Assembly (NCBI GenBank): GCA_949825065.1
Contig: OX463863.1
Coordinates: 20,918,251 to 20,982,250, forward strand
Direction of reading: 5' to 3'
DNA length: 64,000 nt
DNA from: Odontocerum albicorne
Lineage: Eukaryota > Arthropoda > Insecta > Trichoptera > Odontoceridae
The position numbers and the translations under genes are program-made. The notes under the pieces are model-generated. The model saw only the letters and a program-made list of their open reading frames with translations. It did not search any database and was not told the origin of the DNA. This document shows, one piece after another, positions 54,830 to 64,000 of the stretch. Every line of letters begins with the position of its first letter. Within the stretch, counting starts at the first letter, position 1.

Positions 54830-55235
54830 CGAGGGTTTCCGATATCCGAGGGTTTCTGTGATGGTTTCGTGTAGTAGAGATCTGGAGATTTGCGGAAACC
54901 ACGTAGAAAGTTCATCCACAGTCAATCTGCGATCGTCACGGAGCGGATCTCTTTACCTCCCTGAAGCTGCACATGGGTGGAAAAAGGTTTTCAACCGACA
55001 AGGAGGTAAAGGAGGAGGTGTAGAAGTGGACGGAGGGTTTGGCGGGAAACTTCTTCGAGGAAGGCATCAAAAAGTTGATACCCCGCTTCACCACGTGTAT
55101 TGAGAGGAATGGCGACTATGTCGAAAAATAGCTTACATATGTACTACGGTAACCACGTAATTTTTTTGTTTAAATAAAAAAAATTGTAACCTACAAAAAT
55201 TCAGTACACTTATTTTCTGGATATGCCTCGTATAT
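54830..55235 (+). mobile_element. Mariner-type C-terminal fragment in U4 patch
   Basis: In shifting frames it reads GGKRFSTDKEVKEEV (stop) KWTEGLAG then FFEEGIKKLIPRFTTCIE and RNGDYVEK-stop, the C-terminal end of a Tc1/mariner transposase from a different lineage than copies 1-3. It is followed by a short AT-rich 3' end. No 5' part or clear TIR pair. Confidence 0.65.
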
Positions 55236-56013
55236 TATCTCAAATCCATTCTCTGGCACTACCATCGAGAGGAGGGGAAGATGCAAACTCAGCAGACACA
55301 CATGACACGCATGGCAACTAATGAAATGTTCACCATCCCTAGAGTTAAAACCTCTTTTGCCCAAAGGCATTATGCTTATTTGGCTCCCATTACATACAAT
55401 GGCGTGCCGACTTCAATAAAAGTAAAGGTAGGAAAACCATTTAGACAGTCGATCGGAGCGTGGTTGTTATTGCGACAGGATTTTGAGTACTTGGGCTTTC
55501 AGGATGAATGACTAGTAGAAAGGATTTATGTGAGCTCGTGAGTGTGGGTCTTTTCTTGTTGTTTTAATTTTGGATGTTTTTGTAACTGTGTTTCTGTGTG
55601 TTTTTCTTTTTTTCTTCTTTTTTTTTTTTTGTTTTGATTTTTATTCTTATGATTGTGTGCGGTATATTGTGGGATGAATATTTTTGGTCTTTCTGGAGTG
55701 ACAATGTGTGAGGAGTTGAGTTTCGCAAGATGTTTCCAGTTGTAGTTGAGTGTCACTGTTTGTTAGGTTGATGAGAGCGTGCAACGGGGGTGTTTTGTGT
55801 TATCAAAAATCGGAAAGAAGTATCGATTTATTTTTTCATGCTAAATATCCTCAGTGAGATACAGGCAAAAGCCTAGTTTACTGGGGATATGACAAATGAA
55901 AGGCAACAAACCCAGATCCATTAAAATTATATGTCCAAATCAAATTACCTGTTGTTTTTTCTCAAATTGTGTATATTTCTTGTCATGTGTAATAATAAAA
56001 AAAAAAAAAAAAA
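55236..56013 (+). mobile_element. CR1-like element, 5'-truncated 3' end in U4
   Basis: Encodes the RT C-terminus (RMATNEMFTIPRVKTSFAQR, then HYAYLAPITYNGVP, ...EYLGFQDE, stop at 55509-55511). A 3' UTR follows, ending in the tail common to the short fragments and a poly(A) of about 17. Together with the mariner piece it replaces about 190 bp of the decayed finger exon present in U3 (45405-45593). Confidence 0.8.
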
Positions 56014-56255
56014 GGATTCATGGCGGAGAGAAGACCTGCAACTATGGATATTGTACAAAAAAATGTGAAAGGATTCAAAATGGAAAGAAACTTGACAGCT
56101 GTGGACAGTGTGGAAAGCAGTCTCAAACAATAGAAGTTTAATAGACAATAAAAGGATTCACAGTGGATAAGAGCCCTTAAAGCTATGGAAATTGTGGAAA
56201 GACATTCTTAGAAAAAGGTTATTTAATATCCTATGCAAGGACTCATAGTGTCTAG
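56014..56255 (+). pseudogene. Decayed second zinc-finger exon, U4 (3' part)
   Basis: Resumes at AGGATTCATGGCGGAGAGAA, matching U3 45593-45840: Cys pairs (CNYGYC, SCGQCGKQSQT) without His, then the relic end. Confidence 0.75.
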
Positions 56256-57202
56256 AAACACTCAAAACTCCATTGTAGAATTGCATTTTTAAATTAAAGA
56301 TATCAAGAAATTCATTTTAAAAAAAAAGCAGGAGCATAAAACTACATTTTTTATTTTGTCACTACTAGTTTTCAAAACTTTTGAAATCATTTTCAGGTGT
56401 TATATTTTGTTGTTGCTCTATTTTTTTACGATTTTTTTAAATTAATAGCCTGTGCCTAATAATAAAACATTGTGAATTATTGTCAATTTTTTACTATATA
56501 ATCCTTAAACTTTGATACTTTTAAAGAATTCATATCTAGGATGTGCTTTTTTCTGGTAATTTTGTAGGGAATTAAGGACAGAAAAAAATATTTAAAAAAA
56601 GCCACCGGAATGATTTGTTTAAATGTGTACATTAAATATCAGGAATGTTCTTATAAATAACTTTTATTTAATTTAATGACTGAATTATGGTTCAGTGGCT
56701 TTGTTACTTATTGACTTGCGGGCGAATAGCCATGGTACAATGTTACAGTATTGCGGTTGACAGAGATATCAGCTTCCATATTTGTTGTCTACTTGGGTTT
56801 ATATTATCGATAACCATTATAAATTGGGAGTAATATTTTTCAGCCTTCCTTCATATATCATAGAAGTCTTATATTATCACATTTGAAGTTTGGTTTCTTC
56901 TCAAAAAAAGCTGCATTCATTGTGTTTTGTGCGTCACATTTTGTTTCTTAAGTAAAGTAAAAATTCACCTCAAGATTGCTCTACTCATTTGGGAATCAAA
57001 GAAAAAGCTTACAGAGAGGGCAGAGTGCAAAACTTTCCTAAGACAACATATTGCATTTGCCTCCTACATATCCATATATCTTCTCACACTGCTCATTCTG
57101 TTTTCTTACTCCTTACCTTTTTTAGAAAATTACATTCACTTGGTCCAACCAAACTTTTCTCAGTAATCCTCCACTCCAACTACCAATACTTGCATTATAA
57201 AT
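56256..57202. other. Inter-unit spacer U4/U5
   Basis: AT-rich spacer colinear with 45843-47443 but lacking about 400 bp near 56795. TTAA at 56948-56951, then the RT leader. No gene. Confidence 0.5.
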
Positions 57203-57436
57203 TTGTTGAGTCAGTTTATGTTTATCGTTGACAGACGACATTGTGTCGGAGGAATTGAGGTGAGATACAGGACTGATGGGAGACTACGTAATCTGCATAG
57301 ATTATATGCCCAAACAAGAGTTGCTCACACATACATCACGGAGCTGCAATATGCGGATGATTGCACTCTTGTTGCACATTCAGAGGAAGACCTTCGAGAG
57401 ATCACCAATGTTTATACAGAGGTGTATCAGATGCTA
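57203..57436 (+). pseudogene. Non-LTR RT fragment, copy 5 (truncated)
   Basis: YADD fragment (ELQYADDCTLVAHSEEDL) ending at cagatg and joined to ctatccggaagtaattt. The deletion begins at the same base as in copy 4 but ends about 11 bp earlier in the spacer. Confidence 0.8.
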
Positions 57437-57618
57437 TCCGGAAGTAATTTCAAATTTTTAAGACAAATTTGAATGTGAAATTATACCAAATATTTGGGAA
57501 TTATGGTTTTTAACATTTTTAGTATCTCAGCGATTCCTCATGTCATAAATCGAAATAACAAACTTCTTTTTTAATATATGTTTTCATTAAATCTTTACTT
57601 TTAATTTTTTACTTGCAC

Positions 57619-57778
57619 ACAATGAGATACAGGCAACACCTACATTACTGGGGACACGACAAATGAAAGGCAACAAACCCAGATTCATTAAAATTGTGTG
57701 TCCAAATTAAATTACCTGTTGGTATTTTCGCCAATTGTGTATATTTCTTGTCATGTGTAAATAAATTTCAAAAAAATA
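57619..57778 (+). repeat. CR1-like 3' tail fragment, U5
   Basis: Same ancestral tail insertion as in the other units. Confidence 0.7.
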
Positions 57779-57908
57779 CCTATAATCTTGTACACTCTGA
57801 CTTGAGAAAAATTATTTATGTAAACTAGCTAGTAGTGTTTTATTTATTAAGGCCATCCGTGCTAGAGAGCGAGAATTTATATGGCGTATACTCCTTCATA
57901 TATAGTTC

Positions 57909-58552
57909 TATAGGACCACATCTCAAAAGTTTCTAGTCTTCGTCTATCTCTTTCGGATAGGCACCATGTCTCGCAGCCGTACATCAAGATACTCCATACA
58001 TAGGTCTTGATGAGGAGTATTCTCAGTTTAAGGTCTATATTATTTGATTCTATTATTTTCGACCTTTTATTAAATGCAAGTCTAGCCTGATGTATACGGC
58101 TGTCGACCTCGCTCTTGGACCGACCGTCCCATGTTATTTTGCTCCCGAGGTAGACAAACTCCTTGGTGTTCTTTAGTGGTTTACCCGACATCACTATTCT
58201 CATCTGGTGCTGCTATTAGGAATTTCCTGGAGAGACCGCATCACAAATGAAGAGGTTCTCCAACAAATCGAAGGAGGAAGGCACCTGCTCAGGATCCTGT
58301 CCGAAAGGCGTGCAAGATGGATCGGGCATATAATACGACAAGAGGGCCTCTTGCATGCCATAATGGAGGGCATGACCGAGGGGACAAACTCTAGGGGACG
58401 CCCACGCCGAGAGTACCTGGAGGACCTGTTGGTGGACGTGCGCTGCTCAACATACACAGACTTAAAAAGAGCCGCACAGGACAGGGGGGAATGGAGGAGA
58501 AGAGTTCAAATTGCTGCAAACCAGTCTTAGGACTGTAACCACGGAAGGAAGG
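57909..58552 (+). mobile_element. Non-LTR retroelement with 5' inversion (twin-priming structure)
   Basis: Flanked by a 9-bp duplication ATATAGTTC (57900-57908 and 58553-58561). The left part (57909-58203) is in reverse orientation and codes for RT thumb sequence on the minus strand (KEFVYLGSKITWDGRSKSEV, then LIKTYVWSILMYGCETW). The right part (58204-58552) continues the same protein on the plus strand: WRDRITNEEVLQQI, RARWIGHIIRQEGLLHAIME, RGRPRREYLEDLL ... WRRRVQIAANQS-stop. The 3' end is cacggaaggaagg, without poly(A). Empty site in U1, U3 and U4. Confidence 0.85.
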
Positions 58553-58589
58553 ATATAGTTCACGGCCATTATTCAAGAAGAAGTGAGTT

Positions 58590-58857
58590 TGTGTCTATGG
58601 TTTTTTCTATGCAGTTTAAATCAATAAAGGCATTGGCAAAATTTGACACCGCACTTCACTTGGCACTGTCTATAGTATATTCATTAAATTATAGTAGTTC
58701 TTTGCCATTACTCAAAAACAAGACAGAAAAAAAGACGGCCCTTACTCGAGAAGTATCTGGCGTATACTGCATACATTGAAGGTCACGGTCATTATTTAAG
58801 AAGATATACTCCATCAGATATAGGAGTGCATGGCCATTATTCAGAAAGAAGTGAGTT
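58590..58857 (+). pseudogene. Small unknown spliced ORF, U5, upstream exon (broken)
   Basis: Colinear with exon 1 of U3 and U4 but out of frame (changes around 58671-58690). Donor GTGAGT at about 58852 is kept. Its partner exon lies beyond the CR1-like element, at 61767-61865. Confidence 0.4.
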
Positions 58858-58889
58858 ATACCTGTCCTGTCAGTTAGGTATTGATTATA

Positions 58890-61704
58890 TTTTATTATTT
58901 ATTAATTTATTATTACACATGACTAGAAATATACACAATTTGCGAAAAAACAACAGGTAAATGTATTTGGACATACAATTTTAATGGATTTGGGTTTGTT
59001 GCCTTGCATGTGTCGTATTCCCAGTAAACTAGGCTTTTGCCTGTATCTCACTGAGGATATTTAGCACGAAAAAATAAATCGATACTTCTTTCCGATTTTT
59101 GATTACACAAAAACAAAACCCCGTTGCACGCTCTCATCAACTTGACAAACAGTGACACTCAACTACAACTGGAAACATCTTGCGAAATTCAACTCCTCAC
59201 ACAGACCAAAAATATTCATCCCACAATATATCGCACACAATCATAAGAATAAAAATTTATATTAAAACAAAAAAAATACACAGATACACAAATACAAAAA
59301 ACAACCAAAATTGAAACAACAAGAAGAAACCCACACTCACGAGCTCACACAAATCTTTTCCACTCGTCATTCATCCTGAAAGCCCGAGTACTCAAAATCC
59401 TGTCATAATAACAACCACGCTGCGATCGACTCTAAATGGTTTTCCTACCTTTACCTTTATTGAAGTCGGCACGCCATTGTATGTAATGGGAGCCAAATAA
59501 TCATATTGCTTTTGGGCAAAAGAGGTTTTAACTCTAGGGATGGTGAACATTTAATTAGTTGCCATGCCTGTCATGTGTGTCTGCTGAGTCTGCATCTTCC
59601 CGTCCTCTCAATGGTAGTGCCAGAGAATGGATTTGAGATGTAAATGGGCTATGTTCAGGACCTGATATTCTCTGAACTCCGCCCCGCCGTTGGATACCGG
59701 GCAGGAAGTTGATTAATTATTTTCACAATCAATTTTTGGGAAACCTGCAATATGTGTTTCTGGGTTAAGGTGCATCCCCCCCAAACTGATATACCGTAAG
59801 AAAGTGCTGACTGACATAAGGCGAAGTATATACTTTTAAGAATATTTTCACTGAGCACATTTCGAATCATACGGAATATGTATCCTAGTTTTCTGATTTT
59901 TGCGCTCAAAGTGTTAATATGGACCTCCCAACGAAGGAACTGATCAGCATAAACTCCAAGGTACTTTATACTATCAACCCTTTCCAAGGAAACACAACTA
60001 CAGTCAGCCATGGGTGAACAAGCATGTAGTTATTATGTATTTATTTGTAGGTGATTGAGTTCTTGTAGATGTGCTAAATGTGATGTATTTAGTTTTTTGG
60101 GAATTTAGTCAATAAATTTGAATCCATCCATTCTTTAACTACACGTAATTCTTCATTAGCCTTTGAGAATACATCATCCCATGTTCGGCCCTCGAATAGA
60201 AGAACCGTGTCGTCCGCAAAAGTAATAATCTTACCCCTGATAGAAAGATTACACAACTGATTGACATATATCAGGAACAATATAGGTCCCAGAACACTAC
60301 CCTGAGGTACTCCGAATCTCACAGAAGGAGGCTCACCAAATACACTATCACCCAATTTGACTCTCTGAGTTCTATCAGACAAGTGTGAAGAGAACCAACT
60401 AGAAGAGCGCCCACACATGCCCACCTCCATCAATCTGGTAAGTAATATTCGGTGAGACACTGTATCAAAAGCCTTTGCAAGGTCCAAAAAAACTGCCAAA
60501 CATGCTTTCTTATTATCCAAAGTTGTGGTAACACTGTTTACTAGACTAAGGAAAGCAGTTTCAGTTCCCACATTCCTTTGGAACCCAAACTGATTAGGAG
60601 AGATAATGTTGTGCATATTGAAAAATTTCTTCAGTCGGTCCTTCACTATTTTCTCAATAATTTTTGAGAGAATGCTCAGTAGAGATATGGGTCTATAATT
60701 TTTTAAGTCATCCATTGAGCCTCCCTTGTGTATTGGGACAATATGCGAACGATTTAATGCAGTTGGGAAAGTTACACCTCAAAAACTCAAATTTATTACA
60801 TGTTTCAGTGGTAGTGCTATAAATTTTTAAGTGTGTTTTACCAGTGCAGATGTAATCTGATCAGGCCCCGGGGCGCTACTTGCCTTAAGTCTGTTAACAG
60901 TAGCTAGAACTTCTTTTTCCGACGTTGGTGTCAGATAAAAGGTATATTCGGGTACTTTTAAAGAATGAAGAATAGCGTCATTCAATGATTGTTCAGTCGT
61001 TTCGTTCCTATCAAGTATGTTACGTGAGAGATTATTGCCTACATTGGCGAAATATTCGTAAAAACCACTATAAAACTTTTGTGGTTCCTGTGTCAGTGAT
61101 ATTTTTGTGCCATTAATGTTTAATGTAGAAGGGGCATTTCTCTCACTTTACCGGTGATGTCCCTGATAACACTCCAAATTATCTTTTGATCATTGTTTGA
61201 GGCTTCAATCTTTGCTCTATAGTAACTTTCCTTTGCCTTTTGGATGAATTGGATGAAAATGTTATTGAGTGTGGATCACTGCATGTCTTGAGTTCCCGGT
61301 GCAGACGATCTCTTTTGCGTGTACAATAAATCAATCCATCAGTGATCCAAGGTTAGAGTTTTGTTAACTTTCTGCTTCTACTATGCATTGTCTGTGTGGC
61401 TGAGTTGATGTGGAAGTTAAAAGCATATTAATAAAGCTCTCCAGAGCTTCATTTACATTATGGGACTTGAGAGTGTCTTGCCAATTTTCCGAATCAAGGG
61501 AGTGCAAGAGCTCTGGTATGCTCGTGATTCTTTTTCTCTTCATGCCCATCCCCATTTGTCTACCTGCACCCTCTGAAAACCCCAATATAACTGCGTTATG
61601 GTCAGTAATTGTTGTCTCATACACTACTGCTATAGCCTTCTGCCGAGTTCTCACCATTGCGTGATCAATGCAGAAACCCGAGCCCAAAGTCACGCGTGTG
61701 AGTT
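58890..61704 (-). mobile_element. CR1-like non-LTR element, longest copy (~2.8 kb)
   Basis: Reverse orientation: an AAT-rich tail at about 58890-58915, then the 3' UTR shared with the short tails. RT parts, read 5' to 3' on the minus strand: endonuclease end (IDHAMVRTRQKA, ITDHNAVILGF) near 61690-61580; RT 60715-60089; thumb 60011-59655. It is 5'-truncated inside the endonuclease and has several frameshifts. It is inserted in the small intron of the unknown ORF (left host ...ggtattgattata, right host atatgtgatttattctttc). It identifies the source of the tail fragments in every unit. Confidence 0.8.
59655..60715 (-). pseudogene. CR1-like reverse transcriptase (frameshifted)
   Basis: NYRPISLLSILSKIIEKIV, PNQFGFQRNVGTETAFLSL, AVFLDLAKAFDTVSHRILL, GVPQGSVLGPILFLIYVN and the catalytic box TFADDTVLLF (FADD form) are intact in 60089-60715. 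The frame breaks after NLLTKF; the thumb continues at 60011-59655 (VDSIKYLGVYADQFLRWEVH, SALSYGISVWGG). FADD and the order suggest the CR1/Jockey group; clade assignment is tentative. Confidence 0.8.
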
Positions 61705-61766
61705 GTGATAAAAAAATATGTGATTTATTCTTTCTATATTCTCGTTTCTTTTTTCCGATTTTTCTA

Positions 61767-61865
61767 GTTAATAACGTTATGGAATTAGATGTTCATTCTG
61801 ACAACTTTACGGTGATAGTATATCAGTGTGTGCTGCTTGATAAGGTGACATTTTATGTTTTATAA
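61767..61865 (+). CDS. Small unknown spliced ORF, U5, terminal exon
   Basis: Acceptor tttttctag to 61766; open to TAA (NNVMELDVHSDNF ... VTFYVL). Kept open although its upstream exon is 2.9 kb away across the CR1-like insertion and out of frame. Confidence 0.35.
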   Translation, partial: VNNVMELDVHSDNFTVIVYQCVLLDKVTFYVL

Positions 61866-62398
61866 AGGCATATTTTTACCTCAGCTCATTTTGACAGTTG
61901 GTCTGCTGGGGTATCGATCACCGTTACATCAGTACAACTTCGAAAATCCTTGCCCACCAGACAAATGTTTCCTGTCTTAACATTAACATCATTCAGTAAA
62001 GACACACATAACGCCTGTATAAATACAAATACTAACCACCCTAATTCAATGAAAACCCAAACCCACCCTATCGGTAGGCAGTCCACCATGAGAAAAAATA
62101 ATTATTCTAACATTGCAAGTACCTACCTTACATTTGCCGACTTCTTGACTTCGATTGGACGACTTTCATAATTAGAATACTCACGTCACGCAGTAGCTTC
62201 TGCATTAATGTTGTGTATCATATTGACTTCACCATCACTGTCACTACACACGTCACTAGCAAAGAAAATGATCACATCAGGAAAGTTATCATTTACTAAT
62301 ATTGGGCACTGAATATAGTTTTATGCTACCCTACGTCAAAGGGTTAAACATATTAAAAACTCAATGTAAAAATTATTACGAATGTTGCTAGGTTATAG
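61866..62398. other. Upstream region of U5 exon A, promoter block deleted
   Basis: Colinear with U1 up to about position 4080, then jumps to the equivalent of 4808 near 62240. The CCAAT/TATA block is absent. No other gene. Confidence 0.6.
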
Positions 62399-62579
62399 AT
62401 GGATCCTCAGCTACATAAAAGTGCAGATATAATGGTGAAAGAAGAAAAGGCAGAAGATGGAGATAATGCAGCAGTGTTCCCCCAGTATGATATCAGTGTA
62501 CATGAGGCAGATATCAAACAGGAATGTGCACAAGATATCAGCGCAGATTCCGGACATGTTGATAATCCCACAAACCCTT
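62399..62579 (+). CDS. Zinc-finger protein exon A, U5
   Basis: 181 bp (one codon shorter: ADSGHVDNP), MDPQLHKSADIMVKEEKAED to a GTAAGT donor, phase 1; VKEE and IKQE present. Downstream exons are outside the window. Confidence 0.6.
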
Positions 62580-62639
62580 GTAAGTAAACTTAATAAACTC
62601 ATTGTGAAAATAAATATATGAGACAATCATTCAACTTTT

Positions 62640-63370
62640 TGTAGTTTGTTTTATCAAACACTGTTTATTCCACTTTTTGTAACAGTATAACCCTACCAGT
62701 TTCAAGGCTTTCACCTCATCATCAGATATCACAAACATGACTGAATTGTATTTGAACTGGTACCGACGTGCGCGCTTCTAACGGTAAACATTCGGGCTGG
62801 GTAGTGTGGGTGGAGGGAGGGAGGAGACAATCTCCGCAAATTCAAAGTCACATAAAGCCAGATTTTTGCACTAATTTTAATCTTCGGAAACTCTTATTTA
62901 ACGGGAAAGGCTATAATGGAATGTTTAGCGACAGTAGTGTGTATAAACTTTTATGTGCTGACTGATAATTTTATATAGGAAAGGCAGGAAGATCTTTTGA
63001 AAAGAGATTTCGTGAACGCAAGTCTGCCTTAACGAATAAATATTTTCCATCGATGATGCCAAATTCTTACGTATCAGTAGTAACGGAAAAAAATTGGACA
63101 GATTAGAAGAGGCCCTGCATCAGGGTGAATATCTGGCAGGAACATATATCCCAAGAATCTCACCGCTGCTCGCCGAGATTGTCTCCTGCCTTCCTCCTCC
63201 CACAGTCCCCAACCCGAATGTTTACTGTTAGAACGGTGTATGTTGGTACTAGATCAAACAGAATTCAGTCTTGTTTGTGCTTCCCTATGATGAGGTGTGC
63301 ACCTTGAAACCGGTAGGGTTATACCATTACAAAAAGTGGAATAAACAGCATTTGATAAAACAAATTATAA
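62640..63370 (+). mobile_element. Penelope-like remnant with inverted arms, U5
   Basis: Same remnant. GIY-YIG region: FDF-type start eroded, KAGRSFEKRFRERKSALTNK kept; shared deletion before it. Unlike U1-U4, the right arm here keeps the hammerhead-like stem II (AGGTGTGCACCT, 63294-63305), although its CTGATGA has become CTATGA. Confidence 0.7.
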
Positions 63371-64000
63371 TGTCTTTAAAGCTCCACAATGTTAATGCTT
63401 TAACTATAAATAATACATTATAATAAGTAAAAAGTTGATTAATTACGGTATGTTGATGTTTTGTTATGTTGTATACCTCATTTTGATCAAATTCATTGAT
63501 TTTTTCCTGTCTCTAAATTGAATTCAATATCACTACACTAAAAGAATATAAAATATGAAACCTAATGCACAAATTTAATATGGTTCTTTGTATAAATTAC
63601 TGCCAAAAACAAAATGCGACACAGAGTTTTTATAAAATATGAGAAAACGACTTTTAAAAACTGACACGCCAACAGGCAAAACAAAGTGGCTGATACTTTA
63701 GAACACAATATGTAAATGACAATATCTTGATCCCAATTTACTATAACAAGTGACAGAAATATTCTTGATCTACTACAGAGATGGCAGTATCTGTACTGAT
63801 TGTTAAAAATTAGAACTATATGTCGAATTGGTAATATAAACTCAACATTATTAACGCTTACATAACCGTGCTGGCCTGTACGGTGCTGATTTATTATGTG
63901 GATGATTCTATCCTTGGTATTAAAATGGATACAAAATTAATCAATATCATATGAAGACCATAAAATATAAGGTATTTCTGCTGATGAGAACCAAACCCTC
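63371..64000. other. Intron after PLE, U5 (to window end)
   Basis: Colinear with 5937-6521 and 9522-9680 of U1; empty Helitron site at about 63821-63836 (atgtcgaattggtaat). Ends before exon B. Confidence 0.5.

Larger units (their letters stand above)
47195..56947. repeat. Zinc-finger repeat unit U4
   Basis: Fourth unit; smallest complete one. RT fragment truncated; promoter-like block, exons A, B, fingers, B' present; the decayed finger exon is partly replaced by a mariner/CR1 patch. Confidence 0.8.
56948..64000. repeat. Zinc-finger repeat unit U5 (partial)
   Basis: Fifth unit, cut by the window end in the intron after exon A. Carries two extra retroelement insertions; the promoter-like block is deleted (calls jump from the U1 position 4080 to 4808 equivalents at about 62240). 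Confidence 0.75.

Noticed and set aside
55526..55756. 76-aa Lys/His-rich minus-strand ORF in U4
   Set aside because: Reverse complement of the T-rich 3' UTR of the CR1-like element; low-complexity artefact.
1..64000. tRNA, rRNA or snRNA genes
   Set aside because: None seen by eye: no A/B-box cloverleaf or rRNA-like GC-rich blocks. A tRNAscan or Rfam run would settle it.

Overview
The window is AT-rich nuclear DNA from an arthropod, most likely an insect. Hemipteran is only a guess; nothing in the sequence fixes the species. The evidence is spliced genes with GT..AG introns, long C2H2 zinc-finger arrays, and a dense mix of eukaryotic transposons: mariner, piggyBac, Helitron, Penelope-like, and I-like and CR1-like non-LTR elements. 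I see no prokaryotic gene organisation.

The main structure is a tandem array of five related units, about 9-10 kb each once unit-specific insertions are discounted: U1 ~541-14053, U2 ~14054-35567, U3 ~35568-47194, U4 ~47195-56947, U5 ~56948 to the window end (cut). Each unit has the same order: a dead non-LTR reverse-transcriptase fragment (with a mariner inserted in U1-U3); a CR1-like 3' tail; a small unknown spliced ORF ending in a conserved 31-codon exon; in U1, U3 and U4 a CCAAT/TATA promoter-like block; zinc-finger exon A; an intron holding a Penelope-like remnant with inverted arms; exon B; a long zinc-finger exon; then a second, decayed copy of the B plus zinc-finger block (B' and a broken finger exon). 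U5 runs off the window after exon A.

Exon A, exon B and the finger exon are phase-compatible (all phase 1). The spliced product would be a short acidic N-terminus carrying psi-K-x-E motifs followed by 12-17 C2H2 fingers. By this model U1 encodes 560 aa and U2 525 aa without internal stops. U3 is broken by a one-base deletion and U4 by one nonsense change. In U1 the usual acceptor AG has become CG, with a phase-preserving AG six bases downstream. U2 is open but lacks the promoter-like block. The array therefore looks like a fast-evolving zinc-finger family in birth-and-death turnover, with finger gain and loss in 84-bp steps.

Unit-specific insertions provide dated events with empty sites in sister units. 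U1 has a 3000-bp Helitron inserted exactly between A and T (6522-9521). U2 has an internally deleted piggyBac (17253-19987) at TTAA, a 163-bp palindromic MITE (19992-20154) inside its right TTAA, a nearly complete I-like retrotransposon (20257-25994) and, at its end, a third piggyBac copy (33395-35567) with a catalytic Asp to Asn change. U4 has a mariner/CR1 patch. U5 has a twin-primed non-LTR insertion (57909-58552) and a 2.8-kb CR1-like element lying inside a tiny intron. The same piggyBac-to-RT junction precedes U1 and U3, whereas U2, U4 and U5 begin without it, which suggests a higher-order duplication.
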